DNA of 64,000 nucleotides from Arsukibacterium sp. (GCF_018402695.1 NZ_JAGYIM010000009.1:310001-374000), one strand, 5' to 3'. Positions 23,117 through 34,854 are shown, counted from the stretch's first letter. Notes: generated by a model not told the origin, from the sequence alone. Translations and numbers: made by a program.

Positions 23117-25626
23117 TAATTGCCGCCCTGCTCTGCTGGCTTGTCAGCTGCGGATTTTTTTGCCGGATCTTTCAACTCGGTTTTGCTGTCCTGCATAATA
23201 TCGCGGCTGACTTTGGCTTTGCTCTTTTCAGACTTATAGGCCTCTATCCGTGACGGCACGATACGCCGTGGATAAAAATTATTTTCAATATCGACATCGG
23301 CAGTTTCCCATTTTGGATCAACCACCACGTCTAGCAGCACTTTATCTTTGGCCGTAACAATTAGTTTATTAACGGCCTTGGGACTACGACGCCAGATTTC
23401 TGCCGGAATATACTGCTGCTCAGAACTACCATCGGCATAGTTAAGTTGCAGCAAAATCGGCATCACCAGACCGCCTTTGTTACTGAACTGCAGCACGTAG
23501 TAGTTTTTATCTTCCGCTACTGCCCGCTCGAACGCTTTGCGTTCCCAGGGTTCCAATTCATGCAGAAACTTGTTGTAGGCATTGCGTTCTTTATTGGTAA
23601 CAGTAAAGCGATCGTTTTCGTCGTAAAAATCGCGCACATCCGGGTTCTGATCTACCCAAAGTACCTTGCCCTCGGCTTTATTGCGTTCAACAAACAATGA
23701 AACGGGTTTATCCAGCTCCTGTTGACGCTGCCGTTGAAAATCGATATCCGGGTTTTTAGTATCTAACCGCAGCTGAAAAACTTTATCCAGCGAAATATCA
23801 ACATGGTCGGTGCTGTAAAACCAGCCCCGCCAGAACCAATCCAGATCGACCCCGCTGGCCTCTTCCATGGTCCGGAAAAAATCCGCCGGCGTCGGCCGTT
23901 TAAACTTCCAGCGCGTCGCATATTCTTTAAAGGCAAAATCGAACAGCTCGCGGCCCAAAATGACTTCGCGCAGAATATTCAGCGCTGCTGCCGGCTTGGT
24001 ATAGGCGTTTGGCCCTAACCGCAATACGCTGTCAGACTGGGTCATAATGGGCACCTGAATATCGGATTTCATATAATCAACGATATCACGCGGCTCAACA
24101 CCCCATGGAATAGTCGGGTCCCATTCGCGACCGGCTACCCCGTCAAGAAAGCTGTTTAAGCCCTCGTCCATCCAGGTCCATTGCCGCTCGTCGGAATTAA
24201 CTATCATAGGGAAATAAATATGGCCAATTTCATGGATCACCACGCCTATTAAAAAGCGCTTTTCGGCCTGTGAATAGGTGCGGCTGCCATCATCCTGCAA
24301 TTTGGTACGCGGGCCGTTAAAGGTGATCATCGGGTATTCCATGCCACCGACCGGACCGTTAACCGATTGCGCGACCGGATACGGATAATCGAATGAGAAA
24401 CGGGAATACACTTCCATGGTATGGACCACGGCTTCTGTGGAGTACTTCTGCCAAAGCTCACCGCCTTCTTTCGGATAGAACGACATCGCCATTACAAACG
24501 GCTGCTCGCTGCCGCCCTGCTGATAACCTTTGGCATCCCAGATAAATTTACGTGATGAGGCCCAGGCAAAATCGCGGACATTTTTCGCCTTGAAATGCCA
24601 CGTTTTACTGCTGTCTGTGCCGGCTTTCTCGTTTTCCAGTGCTTCCTGCTCGGTAACAATAAATACCGGCCGCTTGGCCGTTTTTGCCTGCTCCAGCCGG
24701 TTCAGCTGCTCGCGGCTTAGTACTTTACTGCTATTTTGCAGCTCACCGGTCGACGACACTATATGATCGGCTGGCACGGTCAGCTTAACGTCGTAGTCGC
24801 CAAACTCCAGAGTAAACTCGCCCCGGCCCAGAAACTCTTTATTAGTCCAGGCCTCATAGTCGGTATAAGCAACCAGGCGTGGAAACCACTGCGCCAGTAA
24901 GAAAATATCATTACCGCCTTCGCGCTCATCATCCGGAAAATGCTCATAGCCGGCGCGGGCTGATACCGCATCTTCTTCGACGATATTAAAGGCAAAATCC
25001 AGGCTGAACCCGACTTGCTGGCCAGGCTTTAACGGTTTGTCCAGATCAATTCGCATTAAGGTGCCGATCACAGTTACCGGCAAGGCTTTACCGCTACTAC
25101 TTTTAACATTCGATATAGCAAAGCCCAGCTCGTTGTCAGCCATAAACTGCTGCCGGCGCAATTCTTCCAGACTTAAGCGCGCGGTAATATCACCACCGCC
25201 GACCGACGTCGCTGGCCCGCGACGACCAATACCCCCAAAATCAGTACTCATTTCGGCCATTGAATCGTTTTTAAAGATATTCTGGTCAAGGTGCAGCCAC
25301 AAATACTTCAGCGTATAAGGTGAGTTATTCTGATAGCTTATCTGCTGTCTGGTGCTGATCCGACGGGCTGACTCATCCAGCTGCACATCCATTTTGTAAT
25401 CAACCTGCTGCTGCCAGTATTGCTGGCCCGGCTCGCCAGCAGCATTGCGGTATATATTCGGCGTGGGCAATACTTCATCTAACTGGCGAAACTTGTCTTC
25501 AAAATCACCTTTGGTCTGACGGATAGCACTGTCAGCAAACGCTGAGCTGCAAAGCAGCGTCGTCAGCAGACTAATCATTGATATTGATTTTAATGACAAC
25601 AAAGATCGGGATGAAACAGCAGGCAT
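23116..25626 (-). CDS. M1-family (aminopeptidase N-like) zinc metallopeptidase, exported
   Basis: 836 residues with an N-terminal signal sequence (SISMISLLTTLLCSSAFA). The gluzincin motif HEIGH is at residues 465-469, with the third zinc ligand Glu488 in WMDEGLNSF, and the exopeptidase loop reads GGMEYP in place of GAMEN. An N-terminal beta-sandwich precedes it; the C-terminal region is long, charged and ends in a Lys/Glu-rich tail. It should remove N-terminal residues from peptides in the periplasm or at the envelope. It is the promoter-proximal partner of the DUF6702 gene. Confidence 0.92.
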   Translation of the reverse strand: MPAVSSRSLLSLKSISMISLLTTLLCSSAFADSAIRQTKGDFEDKFRQLDEVLPTPNIYRNAAGEPGQQYWQQQVDYKMDVQLDESARRISTRQQISYQNNSPYTLKYLWLHLDQNIFKNDSMAEMSTDFGGIGRRGPATSVGGGDITARLSLEELRRQQFMADNELGFAISNVKSSSGKALPVTVIGTLMRIDLDKPLKPGQQVGFSLDFAFNIVEEDAVSARAGYEHFPDDEREGGNDIFLLAQWFPRLVAYTDYEAWTNKEFLGRGEFTLEFGDYDVKLTVPADHIVSSTGELQNSSKVLSREQLNRLEQAKTAKRPVFIVTEQEALENEKAGTDSSKTWHFKAKNVRDFAWASSRKFIWDAKGYQQGGSEQPFVMAMSFYPKEGGELWQKYSTEAVVHTMEVYSRFSFDYPYPVAQSVNGPVGGMEYPMITFNGPRTKLQDDGSRTYSQAEKRFLIGVVIHEIGHIYFPMIVNSDERQWTWMDEGLNSFLDGVAGREWDPTIPWGVEPRDIVDYMKSDIQVPIMTQSDSVLRLGPNAYTKPAAALNILREVILGRELFDFAFKEYATRWKFKRPTPADFFRTMEEASGVDLDWFWRGWFYSTDHVDISLDKVFQLRLDTKNPDIDFQRQRQQELDKPVSLFVERNKAEGKVLWVDQNPDVRDFYDENDRFTVTNKERNAYNKFLHELEPWERKAFERAVAEDKNYYVLQFSNKGGLVMPILLQLNYADGSSEQQYIPAEIWRRSPKAVNKLIVTAKDKVLLDVVVDPKWETADVDIENNFYPRRIVPSRIEAYKSEKSKAKVSRDIMQDSKTELKDPAKKSAADKPAEQGGN

Positions 25627-25740
25627 AATCAGGTGCTCTCTTATTATTATCAGCGCTTACAACAAGCGAACTACAATAAGGAAGTTCTGGCAGCCAGACA
25701 AGCCGTGTTCAGCACGTTTATCGGTTAATCTGTCGCCATA

Positions 25741-25766
25741 AAAAAACCCCGCACAAGGCGGGGTTT
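25741..25766 (-). terminator. Intrinsic terminator of the DEAD-box helicase gene
   Basis: The arms 25744-25752 and 25758-25766 (AAACCCCGC/GCGGGGTTT) form a 9-bp stem and 5-nt loop, with six T on the minus strand (25741-25746). It lies 25 bp after the helicase stop codon. Confidence 0.92.
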
Positions 25767-25790
25767 AATCGTGAACCGGATTACAGAATA

Positions 25791-27590
25791 TTAATCACGT
25801 GGTTTACGTGGAGCACGTGGCGCCGCACCCGGTCGTGGACCAGGCCCACTGCGCCGTTCACCACCGCTGTTCGGACTATTGTTGCCGCCTGCACTGCCAG
25901 TATCAATACTGATATTCAGCTTTTGCTTGCGCACATAGACCTTTTTCAGATGTTGAAAAATTTCAGCCGGAATATTGGCGGGTAATTCAACGGTACTGAA
26001 GTGGTCAAACAATTTAATGTTACCGATGAACTGGCTGTCGATATTGGCTTCGTTAGCAATAGCACCAACAATATCACCGGCGCGCACACCGTGCTCTTTA
26101 CCTACTTCAATCCGGTAATTATTGTAATCACCTTTCATTTCCCGGCGTACCCTCGGACCACGCTCTGACCGCTCGCCACCGCGGTCACCTGAGCGCTCAG
26201 GACGATCACTGCGCTCCCGGCGTGGCCGCTCTTCCCGCTCGCCACGAGCATGCGGCTGGCGCAATTCCGGAAATTGTTTGGCTACATTTAACGGCTGATC
26301 TTTCTGAGCCAGATACAGCAACGCTGCCGCAAGATCAACGTCGGTGGTTTCCAGCTTTTCACGCCAATCTGTAACCAGCTCCTGAAAGAAACTCAGGTTC
26401 TGGGTTTCGATAGTTTGCGCCAATTGCTCGCGGAATGACTCAATCCGGCGCTGCTCAATCACCTGACCAGTAGGCAGTGACATTTGCTCAATCGGTTGCT
26501 TGGTGGCATGTTCAATGGTGCGCAACAGCCGACGTTCACGAGGCGACACAAAAAGTATCGCTTTGCCTTCACGACCCGCACGGCCGGTACGACCAATCCG
26601 ATGCACATAGGCTTCACTATCATATGGAATATCATAGTTAACCACTAAGCTGATCCGCTCAACGTCCAGGCCCCGGGCAGCAACATCGGTAGCAACGATA
26701 ATATCCAACTGGCTGGCTTTCATCCGACGAATGGTTTGCTCACGGTGTGCCTGATTCATATCACCATTTAAACAGGCAACGGCATAACCGCGGGCGCCCA
26801 GTTTTTCGGCAATTTCTTCAGTAGCACTTTTAGTGCGTACAAACACAATGCTGGCATCGTATTCTTCACCTTCCAGTAACCGGGTCAACGCATCCAGCTT
26901 CTGATTGGCGTCCAGCATAACGTAGCGCTGAGTGATCCGCTCAACCGTACTGGTTTTTGAGGCTATTTTAATCTCTTCAGCATTTTTTAAATGCTTCTGG
27001 GCAATTGCCCGGATCTGAGTTGGCATGGTAGCGGAGAACATCGCCACCTGACGGCCCGGTGGTGTGGCATCCATAATGGTTTGCACATCATCGATAAAGC
27101 CCATCCGCAACATTTCATCTGCTTCATCCAGCACGATAGCCCGCAGCTTGTCCAGCTTCAGGGTGCCACGGTCTAAGTGATCAAGGATACGACCCGGGGT
27201 ACCGACAATAACCTGCGAGCCGCGTTTCAGCGATTTCAGCTGGTTGGTATAGCTTTGGCCACCGTATAACGGCAGTACATGAAATGCCGGCATATAGCGG
27301 GCATAGGCCTGGAAGGCTTCCGCTACCTGAATAGCCAGCTCACGGGTTGGTGCCAGCACCAGAATTTGTGGATCGTTTTGCGCAGGGTCAAGCCGCGCAA
27401 GTAAAGGCAGAGCAAAAGCACCGGTTTTACCGGTACCGGTTTGCGCCTGGCCTAACACGTCTTCACCAGCTAATAGTTTTGGGATAGCCGCCGCCTGGAT
27501 AGGCGATGGTGTTTCATAACCAAGTTCAGTGACCGCGCGTACCAGCGGTTCCGGCAGCATTAGCTGGGAAAAAGACAAAGTTTCAGACAT
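25791..27590 (-). CDS. deaD: DEAD-box ATP-dependent RNA helicase DeaD/CsdA
   Basis: 599 residues. Q motif (FSQLMLPEPLVRAVTELGYETPSPIQAAAIP), motif I AQTGTGKT, motif II DEAD, motif III SAT and motif VI HRIGRTGRAGREGKA are all present. After the helicase core comes a CsdA-type linker, an Arg/Glu/Gly-rich stretch, a DbpA-like RNA-binding module (MKGDYNNYRIEVGKEHGVRAGDIVGAIANEANIDSQFIGNIKLFDHFSTVELP) and an RG/PR-rich tail. It remodels structured RNA in ribosome assembly and mRNA decay, especially in the cold. A 160-bp leader separates it from the divergent mioC. Confidence 0.95.
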   Translation of the reverse strand: MSETLSFSQLMLPEPLVRAVTELGYETPSPIQAAAIPKLLAGEDVLGQAQTGTGKTGAFALPLLARLDPAQNDPQILVLAPTRELAIQVAEAFQAYARYMPAFHVLPLYGGQSYTNQLKSLKRGSQVIVGTPGRILDHLDRGTLKLDKLRAIVLDEADEMLRMGFIDDVQTIMDATPPGRQVAMFSATMPTQIRAIAQKHLKNAEEIKIASKTSTVERITQRYVMLDANQKLDALTRLLEGEEYDASIVFVRTKSATEEIAEKLGARGYAVACLNGDMNQAHREQTIRRMKASQLDIIVATDVAARGLDVERISLVVNYDIPYDSEAYVHRIGRTGRAGREGKAILFVSPRERRLLRTIEHATKQPIEQMSLPTGQVIEQRRIESFREQLAQTIETQNLSFFQELVTDWREKLETTDVDLAAALLYLAQKDQPLNVAKQFPELRQPHARGEREERPRRERSDRPERSGDRGGERSERGPRVRREMKGDYNNYRIEVGKEHGVRAGDIVGAIANEANIDSQFIGNIKLFDHFSTVELPANIPAEIFQHLKKVYVRKQKLNISIDTGSAGGNNSPNSGGERRSGPGPRPGAAPRAPRKPRD

Positions 27591-27752
27591 ACGTTGTTAT
27601 AACCTCAATCACACGCAGGCTTGTTGGTAAGTGCTATTGTTGTTTTTACCTGGCCTGCAATGCAGTAAAAACACGAAAACGGGCAAAAGACATAGCTTTC
27701 CCCGATTTTATTCCAGTAGTATAGCCAAACATTTACCACCTGGAGGATCACC

Positions 27753-28199
27753 ATGATAGAAATCCTCGTTGGCAGCCAAATGGGCGCAGCGGAATATGTG
27801 GCAGAACAAGTTGCTGAAACACTGGTACAAGCGGGATATGAAGCATCACTTCATTTTCAACCCGATTTGGATCAGCTAAACCCGACTCACATCTGGTTAG
27901 TGATCACATCCACCTATGGCGCAGGAGATCTGCCTGATAATATTCAACCCTTTGCGGATCAATTAGCACAAGATCGGGGTGATCTTACCACACTTTCTTA
28001 CGCCATGATCACTTTAGGTGACTCAAGCTACGATACTTTTTGCCAGGCAGGCAGAACATTGAGCAAATTGCTGCAGCAAAAAGGCGCAAAACCACTGTTG
28101 GCAAATCTTGAAATTGACGCACTGACTGCAGATTTACCTGAAGATCAGGCTTTGGTATGGTTGCCGCAATTTATTAAAAGTATAAAAAAAGGCGAGTGA
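27753..28199 (+). CDS. mioC: Flavodoxin-like protein MioC
   Basis: 148 residues with the flavodoxin FMN-binding pattern: IEILVGSQMGAAEYVAEQVAETL for the phosphate loop, TSTYGAGDLPDN for the 50s loop and LGDSSYDTFCQAGRTL for the 90s loop. A GGAGG ribosome binding site at about 27743 fixes the start. MioC lies next to oriC in E. coli and many relatives, where its transcription runs towards the origin, as here. The gene ends in a hairpin with strong terminator features on the opposite strand. Confidence 0.92.
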   Translation: MIEILVGSQMGAAEYVAEQVAETLVQAGYEASLHFQPDLDQLNPTHIWLVITSTYGAGDLPDNIQPFADQLAQDRGDLTTLSYAMITLGDSSYDTFCQAGRTLSKLLQQKGAKPLLANLEIDALTADLPEDQALVWLPQFIKSIKKGE

Positions 28200-28211
28200 T
28201 AAACACTCGCC
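28184..28211 (-). terminator. Leftward-facing terminator at the mioC/oriC border
   Basis: GGCGAGTG at 28191-28198 pairs with CACTCGCC at 28204-28211 around a 5-nt loop. On the minus strand it is followed by seven T (28184-28190). It would stop transcription leaving the origin region leftwards; on the plus strand there is no T-run. Confidence 0.75.
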
Positions 28212-28795
28212 AAAACACAAGTATCTCAGGAAGAACAGATAGACAAATCTCTGCTCCCGGTTGACCTCAGCAATAAAACCAACCAGGCGCCAATGTATCC
28301 TGAAACAGCCAATCCTGCTTAACAATCACCTGATAAAGCGTTGATAAATTCTGGTTTTAGCACTTTTACGCTTGTGTCATAGGCTGCTTTACTACTGCCA
28401 TTACCCCCAAGTTATCAACAATGTTTCAAATGCATAGTTCTGAATGTGTATAACTTAGCCTTTATTCGGTTACTAACCTGTACTTATGCTCTTTATAAAA
28501 AAAATGTCAGCTCCACCTGTGCATAACTAGCATGGTTGTCCACCTGTTCAGACTGAGTTGATCCAACCTTGATCACAGGATCAGATCCTATTTAAGCTAT
28601 TGATCCCATATTGTAATAATCGCTTATCCACCGAAAACAGTCTGCTTAGTAGTAATAGTAGTAAAAAGATCTTTAAATAGATCTTATATATTTTAATGCG
28701 ATCCTGATCCGCTTTAAACGTTTCACAAGCGATCGGATCGCGCTACAATACGCGCCCTATTTTCAAGTGGTGTTTAAGCCAGAGTTGAGGCAGAA
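28212..28795. other. oriC: Chromosomal replication origin oriC (mioC-mnmG gap)
   Basis: A 584-bp AT-rich gap with no gene. DnaA-box-like 9-mers: TTATCAACA at 28412-28420, reverse TTATACACA at 28445-28453, reverse TTATGCACA at 28519-28527, TTGTCCACC at 28536-28544, TTATCCACC at 28624-28632. Near mnmG sit AT-rich GATC-led repeats (28668-28680 and 28680-28694) like the E. coli 13-mers of the unwinding element. Eleven GATC sites lie between 28560 and 28739 (28560, 28571, 28579, 28584, 28602, 28668, 28680, 28700, 28706, 28731, 28736), as expected for Dam/SeqA control. The order of unwinding element close to mnmG and boxes towards mioC matches E. coli. Confidence 0.9.
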
Positions 28796-30699
28796 ATGTT
28801 GTATCAAGAAACTTTTGATGTGATCGTAGTCGGTGGTGGCCATGCTGGTACCGAAGCTGCTTTAGCTGCTGCGCGCATGGGTTTGCAAACTTTACTGCTA
28901 ACTCATAATGTTGAAACCCTGGGCCAGATGTCATGTAACCCGGCCATTGGCGGTATTGGTAAGGGCCACCTGGTTAAAGAAATTGATGCGCTTGGTGGCG
29001 CTATGGCAATAGCGGCTGACAAAGGCGGTATTCAGTTTCGAACCCTGAACAGCTCGAAAGGTCCAGCTGTGCGGGCAACCCGTGCTCAGGCAGACCGCCA
29101 GTTGTATCGTGCTGCTATCCGGCAGATTCTGGAAAACCAGCCAAATTTACGGATTTTTCAGCAGGCGTGTGACGACCTGATTGTCGAAAATGACCAGGTG
29201 CAGGGCGTTGTTACCCAGATGGGCTTAAAATTCCGCGCTAAATCTGTGGTACTGACTGTCGGTACTTTCCTCGGTGGTCAGATCCATATTGGTCTGGAAC
29301 AGTTTTCTGGCGGCCGGGCAGGTGACCCCCCATCCATTGCTTTAGCCCGACGGTTACGGGAACTGCCATTTAGAGTAGATCGACTAAAAACCGGAACACC
29401 ACCGCGGGTTGACGCCAGAACAGTCGACTTTTCAGTAATGCAGCCGCAACCTGGCGATAACCCGACCCCGGTATTTTCGTTTTTAGGTAAGGGTACTGAT
29501 CATCCACAACAAATACCCTGTTATATCACGTACACCAATGAACAAACCCATCAGGTTATCCGCGACAATTTGGATCGGTCACCGATGTACACCGGGGTTA
29601 TCGAAGGTATAGGTCCGCGCTATTGCCCATCTATCGAAGACAAAGTCATGCGTTTTGCCGATAAAGATAAGCATCAGATCTTTATCGAACCAGAGGGCTT
29701 AACCACCCATGAATTATATCCAAATGGTATTTCTACCAGCTTACCTTTTGATGTCCAGTTATCAATTGTACGGTCGATTAAAGGTATGGAAAATGCCCAT
29801 ATTACCCGGCCTGGTTATGCTATCGAATATGACTTTTTTGACCCACGGGATCTAACCAGTTCATTACAAACTAAATTTATAAAAGGGTTGTTTTTTGCCG
29901 GTCAGATCAATGGCACAACCGGTTACGAAGAAGCCGGTGCTCAGGGACTACTTGCAGGGTTAAACGCTGCGCCTGTTTAGCCAGGAACAAGACAGCCTGG
30001 TCACCGAGCCGCGAACCAGGCTTATTTAGGCGTACTGGTTGACGATTTAACCACTATGAGGCACCAAAGAACCTTACCGCATGTTTACCAGCCGGGCTGA
30101 ATACCGTTTGATGCTGCGCGAAGATAATGCCGATGCACGCTTAACCGCTAAAGGCCGTGAACTTTGGTTGGTTGATGATCAACGCTGGCAGGCATTTAAC
30201 GAAAAAATGGAACAGATAGCAGTTGGAACGGCAACGCTTAAAGCAAAGCTGGATCCACCCGCAACATACAGCGCTAACTGCGAGTAAATGCAGTTACTGA
30301 AAACACCGTTAAGCCGGGAAGCCAGTTTGGAAGAATTGGTCCGCCGGCCAGAAGTGACTGTATGCAGCAACTGATGCAAATTAGTAGATTTAGGCCCGGC
30401 ACTAGCTGATCCCATTGCCGCTGAACAAGTTGAAATTCAGATTAAATATGAAGGCTATATTCACCGCCAGCAAGACGAAATTGCCAAGCAACAACGTAAT
30501 GAAGCCACTAGATTACCGACAACAGTTTGATTATAACCGCGGTTAAAGGTTTGTCAAACGAAGTCATTATTAAGCTAAATCAAACGCCAGCCAGCAAACT
30601 GTAGGCCAGGCATCACGGATTTCGGGTATTACCACCGGCGGCTATTTCGTTGTTGCTGGTATACCTGAAAAACAGGGTTTACTGCGTAAATCAGCGTAA
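28796..30699 (+). CDS. mnmG: tRNA uridine-5-carboxymethylaminomethyl modification protein MnmG, frameshifted in the 3' third
   Basis: The first 394 codons are clean: FAD-binding Rossmann start [23 protein letters not shown], then [27 protein letters not shown], up to [15 protein letters not shown]. From about 29970 the frame breaks repeatedly. [28 protein letters not shown] is recovered at 30081-30170, and the expected C-terminal SRISGIT...KQGLLRKSA runs to the stop at 30697-30699 with further shifts. Total span fits the usual 629-630 residues. It is the partner of MnmE. The breaks begin a 4.4-kb error-rich stretch, so I treat the gene as intact in the organism. Confidence 0.92.
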
Positions 30700-30727
30700 T
30701 AAGGCGTTATTAGCTGAAAGGAACAGT

Positions 30728-31349
30728 ATGCTAGAACAACTGCGGCAGCTGGTAGCTGCAAACCAGCCTGACAACTGAACAGAGTCAGCAATTACAACAA
30801 TGTATTGCATTATGTGCAGTTACTTGATAAATGGAATAGCGCCTATAACCTGACGTCAGTGCGAGATCCGGCAGAAATGTTGGTTAAGCATGTGATGGAT
30901 AGCCTGGTTATAGCGCCGCATTTACAAGGCGCAACATTTCATTGATGTTGGCACTGGCCTGGTTTACCCGGTGTACTGCTGGCCATTTACTACCCAGAAA
31001 AACAATTCACCCTGCTAGACAGTCTGGGCAAACGGATCCGTTTTTAAATCAGGTAAAAATGCAACTGAGCTTGAGCCAATATTCAACCGCTGCAAAGTCG
31101 GGTAGAACATGCATCAACCTGCAACACTGTTACGATGGCGTTATCAGCCAGAGCCTTTGCCTCGGCTAGATGATATGCCGCAGCTGGTGTCGCCACCTAC
31201 CTGCAGCCAAATGGCCATTTTTACGCAATGAAAGGCGCAGCGGTGCAAGAAGAAATTGCAGCTTTGCCGGATTTTGTTAAAGTAGCGCCGTTCATACCTT
31301 GCAGGTGCCAGCAACTGCAATGCTCAGCCGGCATCTGGTAATACTGTGA
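30728..31349 (+). CDS. rsmG: 16S rRNA (guanine527-N7)-methyltransferase RsmG, frameshifted
   Basis: ATG at 30728 opens [14 protein letters not shown]. After several frame changes the expected RsmG blocks appear: [20 protein letters not shown] with [20 protein letters not shown] (30805-30930), FIDVGTG then [20 protein letters not shown] (SAM-binding region), LGKRIRF, and a final RHLVIL before the stop at 31347-31349. Order and size match RsmG (about 207 residues), which sits behind mnmG in most gammaproteobacteria. At least five indels are needed to restore it. Confidence 0.85.
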
Positions 31350-31379
31350 CCAGCGCTTAACCGATAATCGAGGAGCATC

Positions 31380-32186
31380 TTGTGGCGTAAAGTCATCGCC
31401 ATTGCCAATCAGAAAGGTGGGGTAGGTAAAACCACTACAGCTGTGAATTTAGCAGCATCAATGGCGGCAACCAAGCGCAAGGTTTTGCTGATCGATCTTG
31501 GACCCACAGGGCAATGCCACTATGGAGCAGCGGTGTCGATAAGTATGAAGTGCATGCTACCGCATCATGAATTACTGATTGATCGAAAAACCTCTGGCTG
31601 AAGTTGTCGTCAAAGAAACCAGCGGCGGTTATCACCTGATGGCAGCCAATTCTGATGTTACTGCTGCTGAAGTGCGCTTAATGGACGTATTTGCCCGCGA
31701 GCTTCGTTTACGCACTGCCTTAAAAGACTACCGCAGCAGCTATGATTTTATCTTTATCGACTGCCCGCCGTCACTGAACATGCTAACCGTTAACTGCCAT
31801 GGCTGCCGCCGATACCGGTATTGGTGCCGATGCAATGCGAATATTTTGCGCTGGAAGGTCTAACTGCACTGGTCGATACCATTAATCAAACTGGCGGCAG
31901 TGGTAAATCGCCGAGTTAAAGATCGAAGGTATATTAAGAACCATGTACGATCCGCGCAACCGGTTAGCAAACGATGTATCAGAGCAATTAAAACAACATT
32001 TTGGTGACAAGGTTTACCGTGCGGTGATCCCGCGCAATGTGCGGTTGGCAGAAGCACCCAGTTTTGGTACACCGGTAATGTATTATGATAAAAACTCAAC
32101 CGGGTGCAAAAGCTTATCTGGCACTGGCCGGTGAAATGTTGCGTCGGTCAGATAAAAAACCAGTGAGCAACGCAGCCTCTGTATGA
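31380..32186 (+). CDS. parA: Chromosome partitioning ATPase ParA (Soj), frameshifted
   Basis: The N-terminal deviant Walker A ([20 protein letters not shown]) is intact. Removing one inserted G near 31500 restores [19 protein letters not shown]; later blocks [41 protein letters not shown] and [30 protein letters not shown] are in other frames. Several indels lie between them. The TTG at 31380 follows an AGGAG-type site; the original start was perhaps an ATG altered by error. The stop TGA at 32184-32186 overlaps the parB ATG. ParA with ParB segregates the chromosome origin. Confidence 0.9.
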
Positions 32187-33115
32187 ACTACGATAAGTTA
32201 AAGGATACTTTTGCGCATGGCGGTGAAAAACGCGGCTTGGGCCGGGGCTTAGATGCCTTACTGACGTCGAACAGAACGACAGAGCAAAACCACGCTAATC
32301 AGCAGTCTGCTGAGCTGCAGCTATTGCCGGTCGAGTTTCTGACGCCAGGTAAATACCAACCACGCAAAGATATGTCGCAGGAAGCGCTGGAGGATCTGGC
32401 CAGCTCCATTCGGGCCCAGGGCGTTATTCAACCCATCAGTCAGTGCGGCCGCTGGCGAAAGACAGTTATGAAATCATCGCCGGTGAACGGCGTTGGCGTG
32501 CCAGCCAGCTGGCACAACTATCTGAAGTGCCCTGTATTGTTAAAGATGTACCGGACGAAGCTGCCGTTGCCATAGCGCTGATTGAAAATATTCAGCGCGA
32601 AGATTTAAACGCGATGGAAGAAGCGGTAGCGCTGGATCGGTTACTGACTGAATTTGCTTTGACCCACCAGCAAGTCGCCGATGCGGTGGGTAAATCCCGC
32701 GCCTCAGTTACCAATTTACTGCGGCTTAAATGCCAGTTGAATGACGACGTTAAAGTGTTGCTGGAGCATGGTGATATTGAAATGGGCCATGCCCGGGCCG
32801 TTATTAGCGCTGCTAAAGATAACGAGCAATCTGATACCGCGCGTTTGGTTGCGGCATAAACAGCTTACGGTGCGTGAAACTGAGAGTCTAGTCCGGCGGA
32901 TTCTGGAACCTAAACCAGCAGTGGCAGAAAAAGCGCGTGATCCGGATGTTGATGGCGCTGGAACAACGCTTAAGTGAGCGTTTTGCTGCGCCGGTGCAGA
33001 TAAGTTACAACAACAAAGGCAAAGGTAAGCTGGAAATCAGCCTACAGCAGCCTGGATGAGTTAGACGGTATTTTAGCCAAGTTGCAACATTGCTGGCGAG
33101 CATTAATGCACCAAA
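32183..33115 (+). CDS. parB: Chromosome partitioning protein ParB (CTPase), frameshifted
   Basis: ATG 32183 overlaps the parA stop. The N-terminus RGLGRGLDALLTSN and LLPVEFLTPGKYQPRKDMSQEALEDLASSIRAQGVIQPI are in one frame. YEIIAGERRWRASQLAQL with the CTP-binding GERR box, ENIQREDLNAMEEAVALDRLL and the helix-turn-helix THQQVADAVGKSRASVTNLLRL are in a second frame, and the C-terminal dimer region (LDELDGILAKLQH) in a third. The exact end is uncertain; 33115 is approximate. It binds parS; candidate parS sites are in recF and at 51.3 kb. Confidence 0.88.
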
Positions 33116-33247
33116 TTGTACCAATTTTCTGTACCAGCCTGTACTATCGTAGGGCAGCTCGCCTTTGTGTTGCAAATTAAAGGCAGATAAGTATACTTTC
33201 GCAAGTTTTTTCGACCCCCTTCACGGGCTATTACAAGGGGGTACAAA

Positions 33248-33649
33248 GTGGCTGAAAATAATGCAGCGCAGAGCGCGAAAATCAGCTTATACAGCTGGTA
33301 CTGTGCTCAGGCTTATCAGTAGCCGGGGTGTATCGCACTGGCTTTTTTTGCTGACCGATAGCAGCTGGCAGCCAAATCCGCTTTTAAAGGTGGTTTGGCT
33401 GCTGCAGTACCAAATTTGTGTGTTTGCGTTTTGCGTTTCGTTTCAGTGCGTTAGATGCAGGCAGAAAGCAGTAGCTGGCTAGCGCTTTATGCGCGGCCAG
33501 TCAGTTAAAATGTAATTGTTAACCGCTGTGTTGCTTGTGCAGTAGTATTCACAGCAGCAGCATTTGGTACTAGAAGCATTTGTTACTTGGTTTTGATCAC
33601 CTTGACGCTGCTAGCACAGTGGACAGCACCAGTTTTCTTTAAACATTAA
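33248..33649 (+). CDS. atpI: ATP synthase protein I, frameshifted
   Basis: GTG at 33248 opens VAENNAAQSAK. With indels, the hydrophobic sequence QLIQLVLCSGLSVAGV, AKSAFKGGLAAAVPN and the final VLITLTLLAQWTAPVFFKH follows, ending at 33649. This four-helix membrane protein precedes atpB in most atp operons and helps c-ring assembly. The identification relies on position and on the F-K-G-G-x-x-A-x-x-P-N motif, since no long single frame remains. Confidence 0.78.
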
Positions 33650-33665
33650 ACTATTGGGATGAAAC

Positions 33666-34809
<1,144 letters not shown>

Positions 34810-34840
34810 TTGAAGGTTTTTGTTAAACGAACAACTAAAT

Positions 34841-34847
34841 AAGGAGG
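34841..34847 (+). promoter_or_regulatory. Strong ribosome binding site fixing the atpF GTG start
   Basis: A full AAGGAGG at 34841-34847 lies 7 bp before GTG 34855. It supports the GTG rather than any later ATG as the atpF start. Confidence 0.85.
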
Positions 34848-34854
34848 AGCGGAC

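Noticed and set aside
25790-25825. CACGTG-containing stretches at the deaD 3' end considered as parS
   Set aside because: The flanking bases do not match GTTTCACGTGAAAC; they come from repeated Pro/Arg codons.
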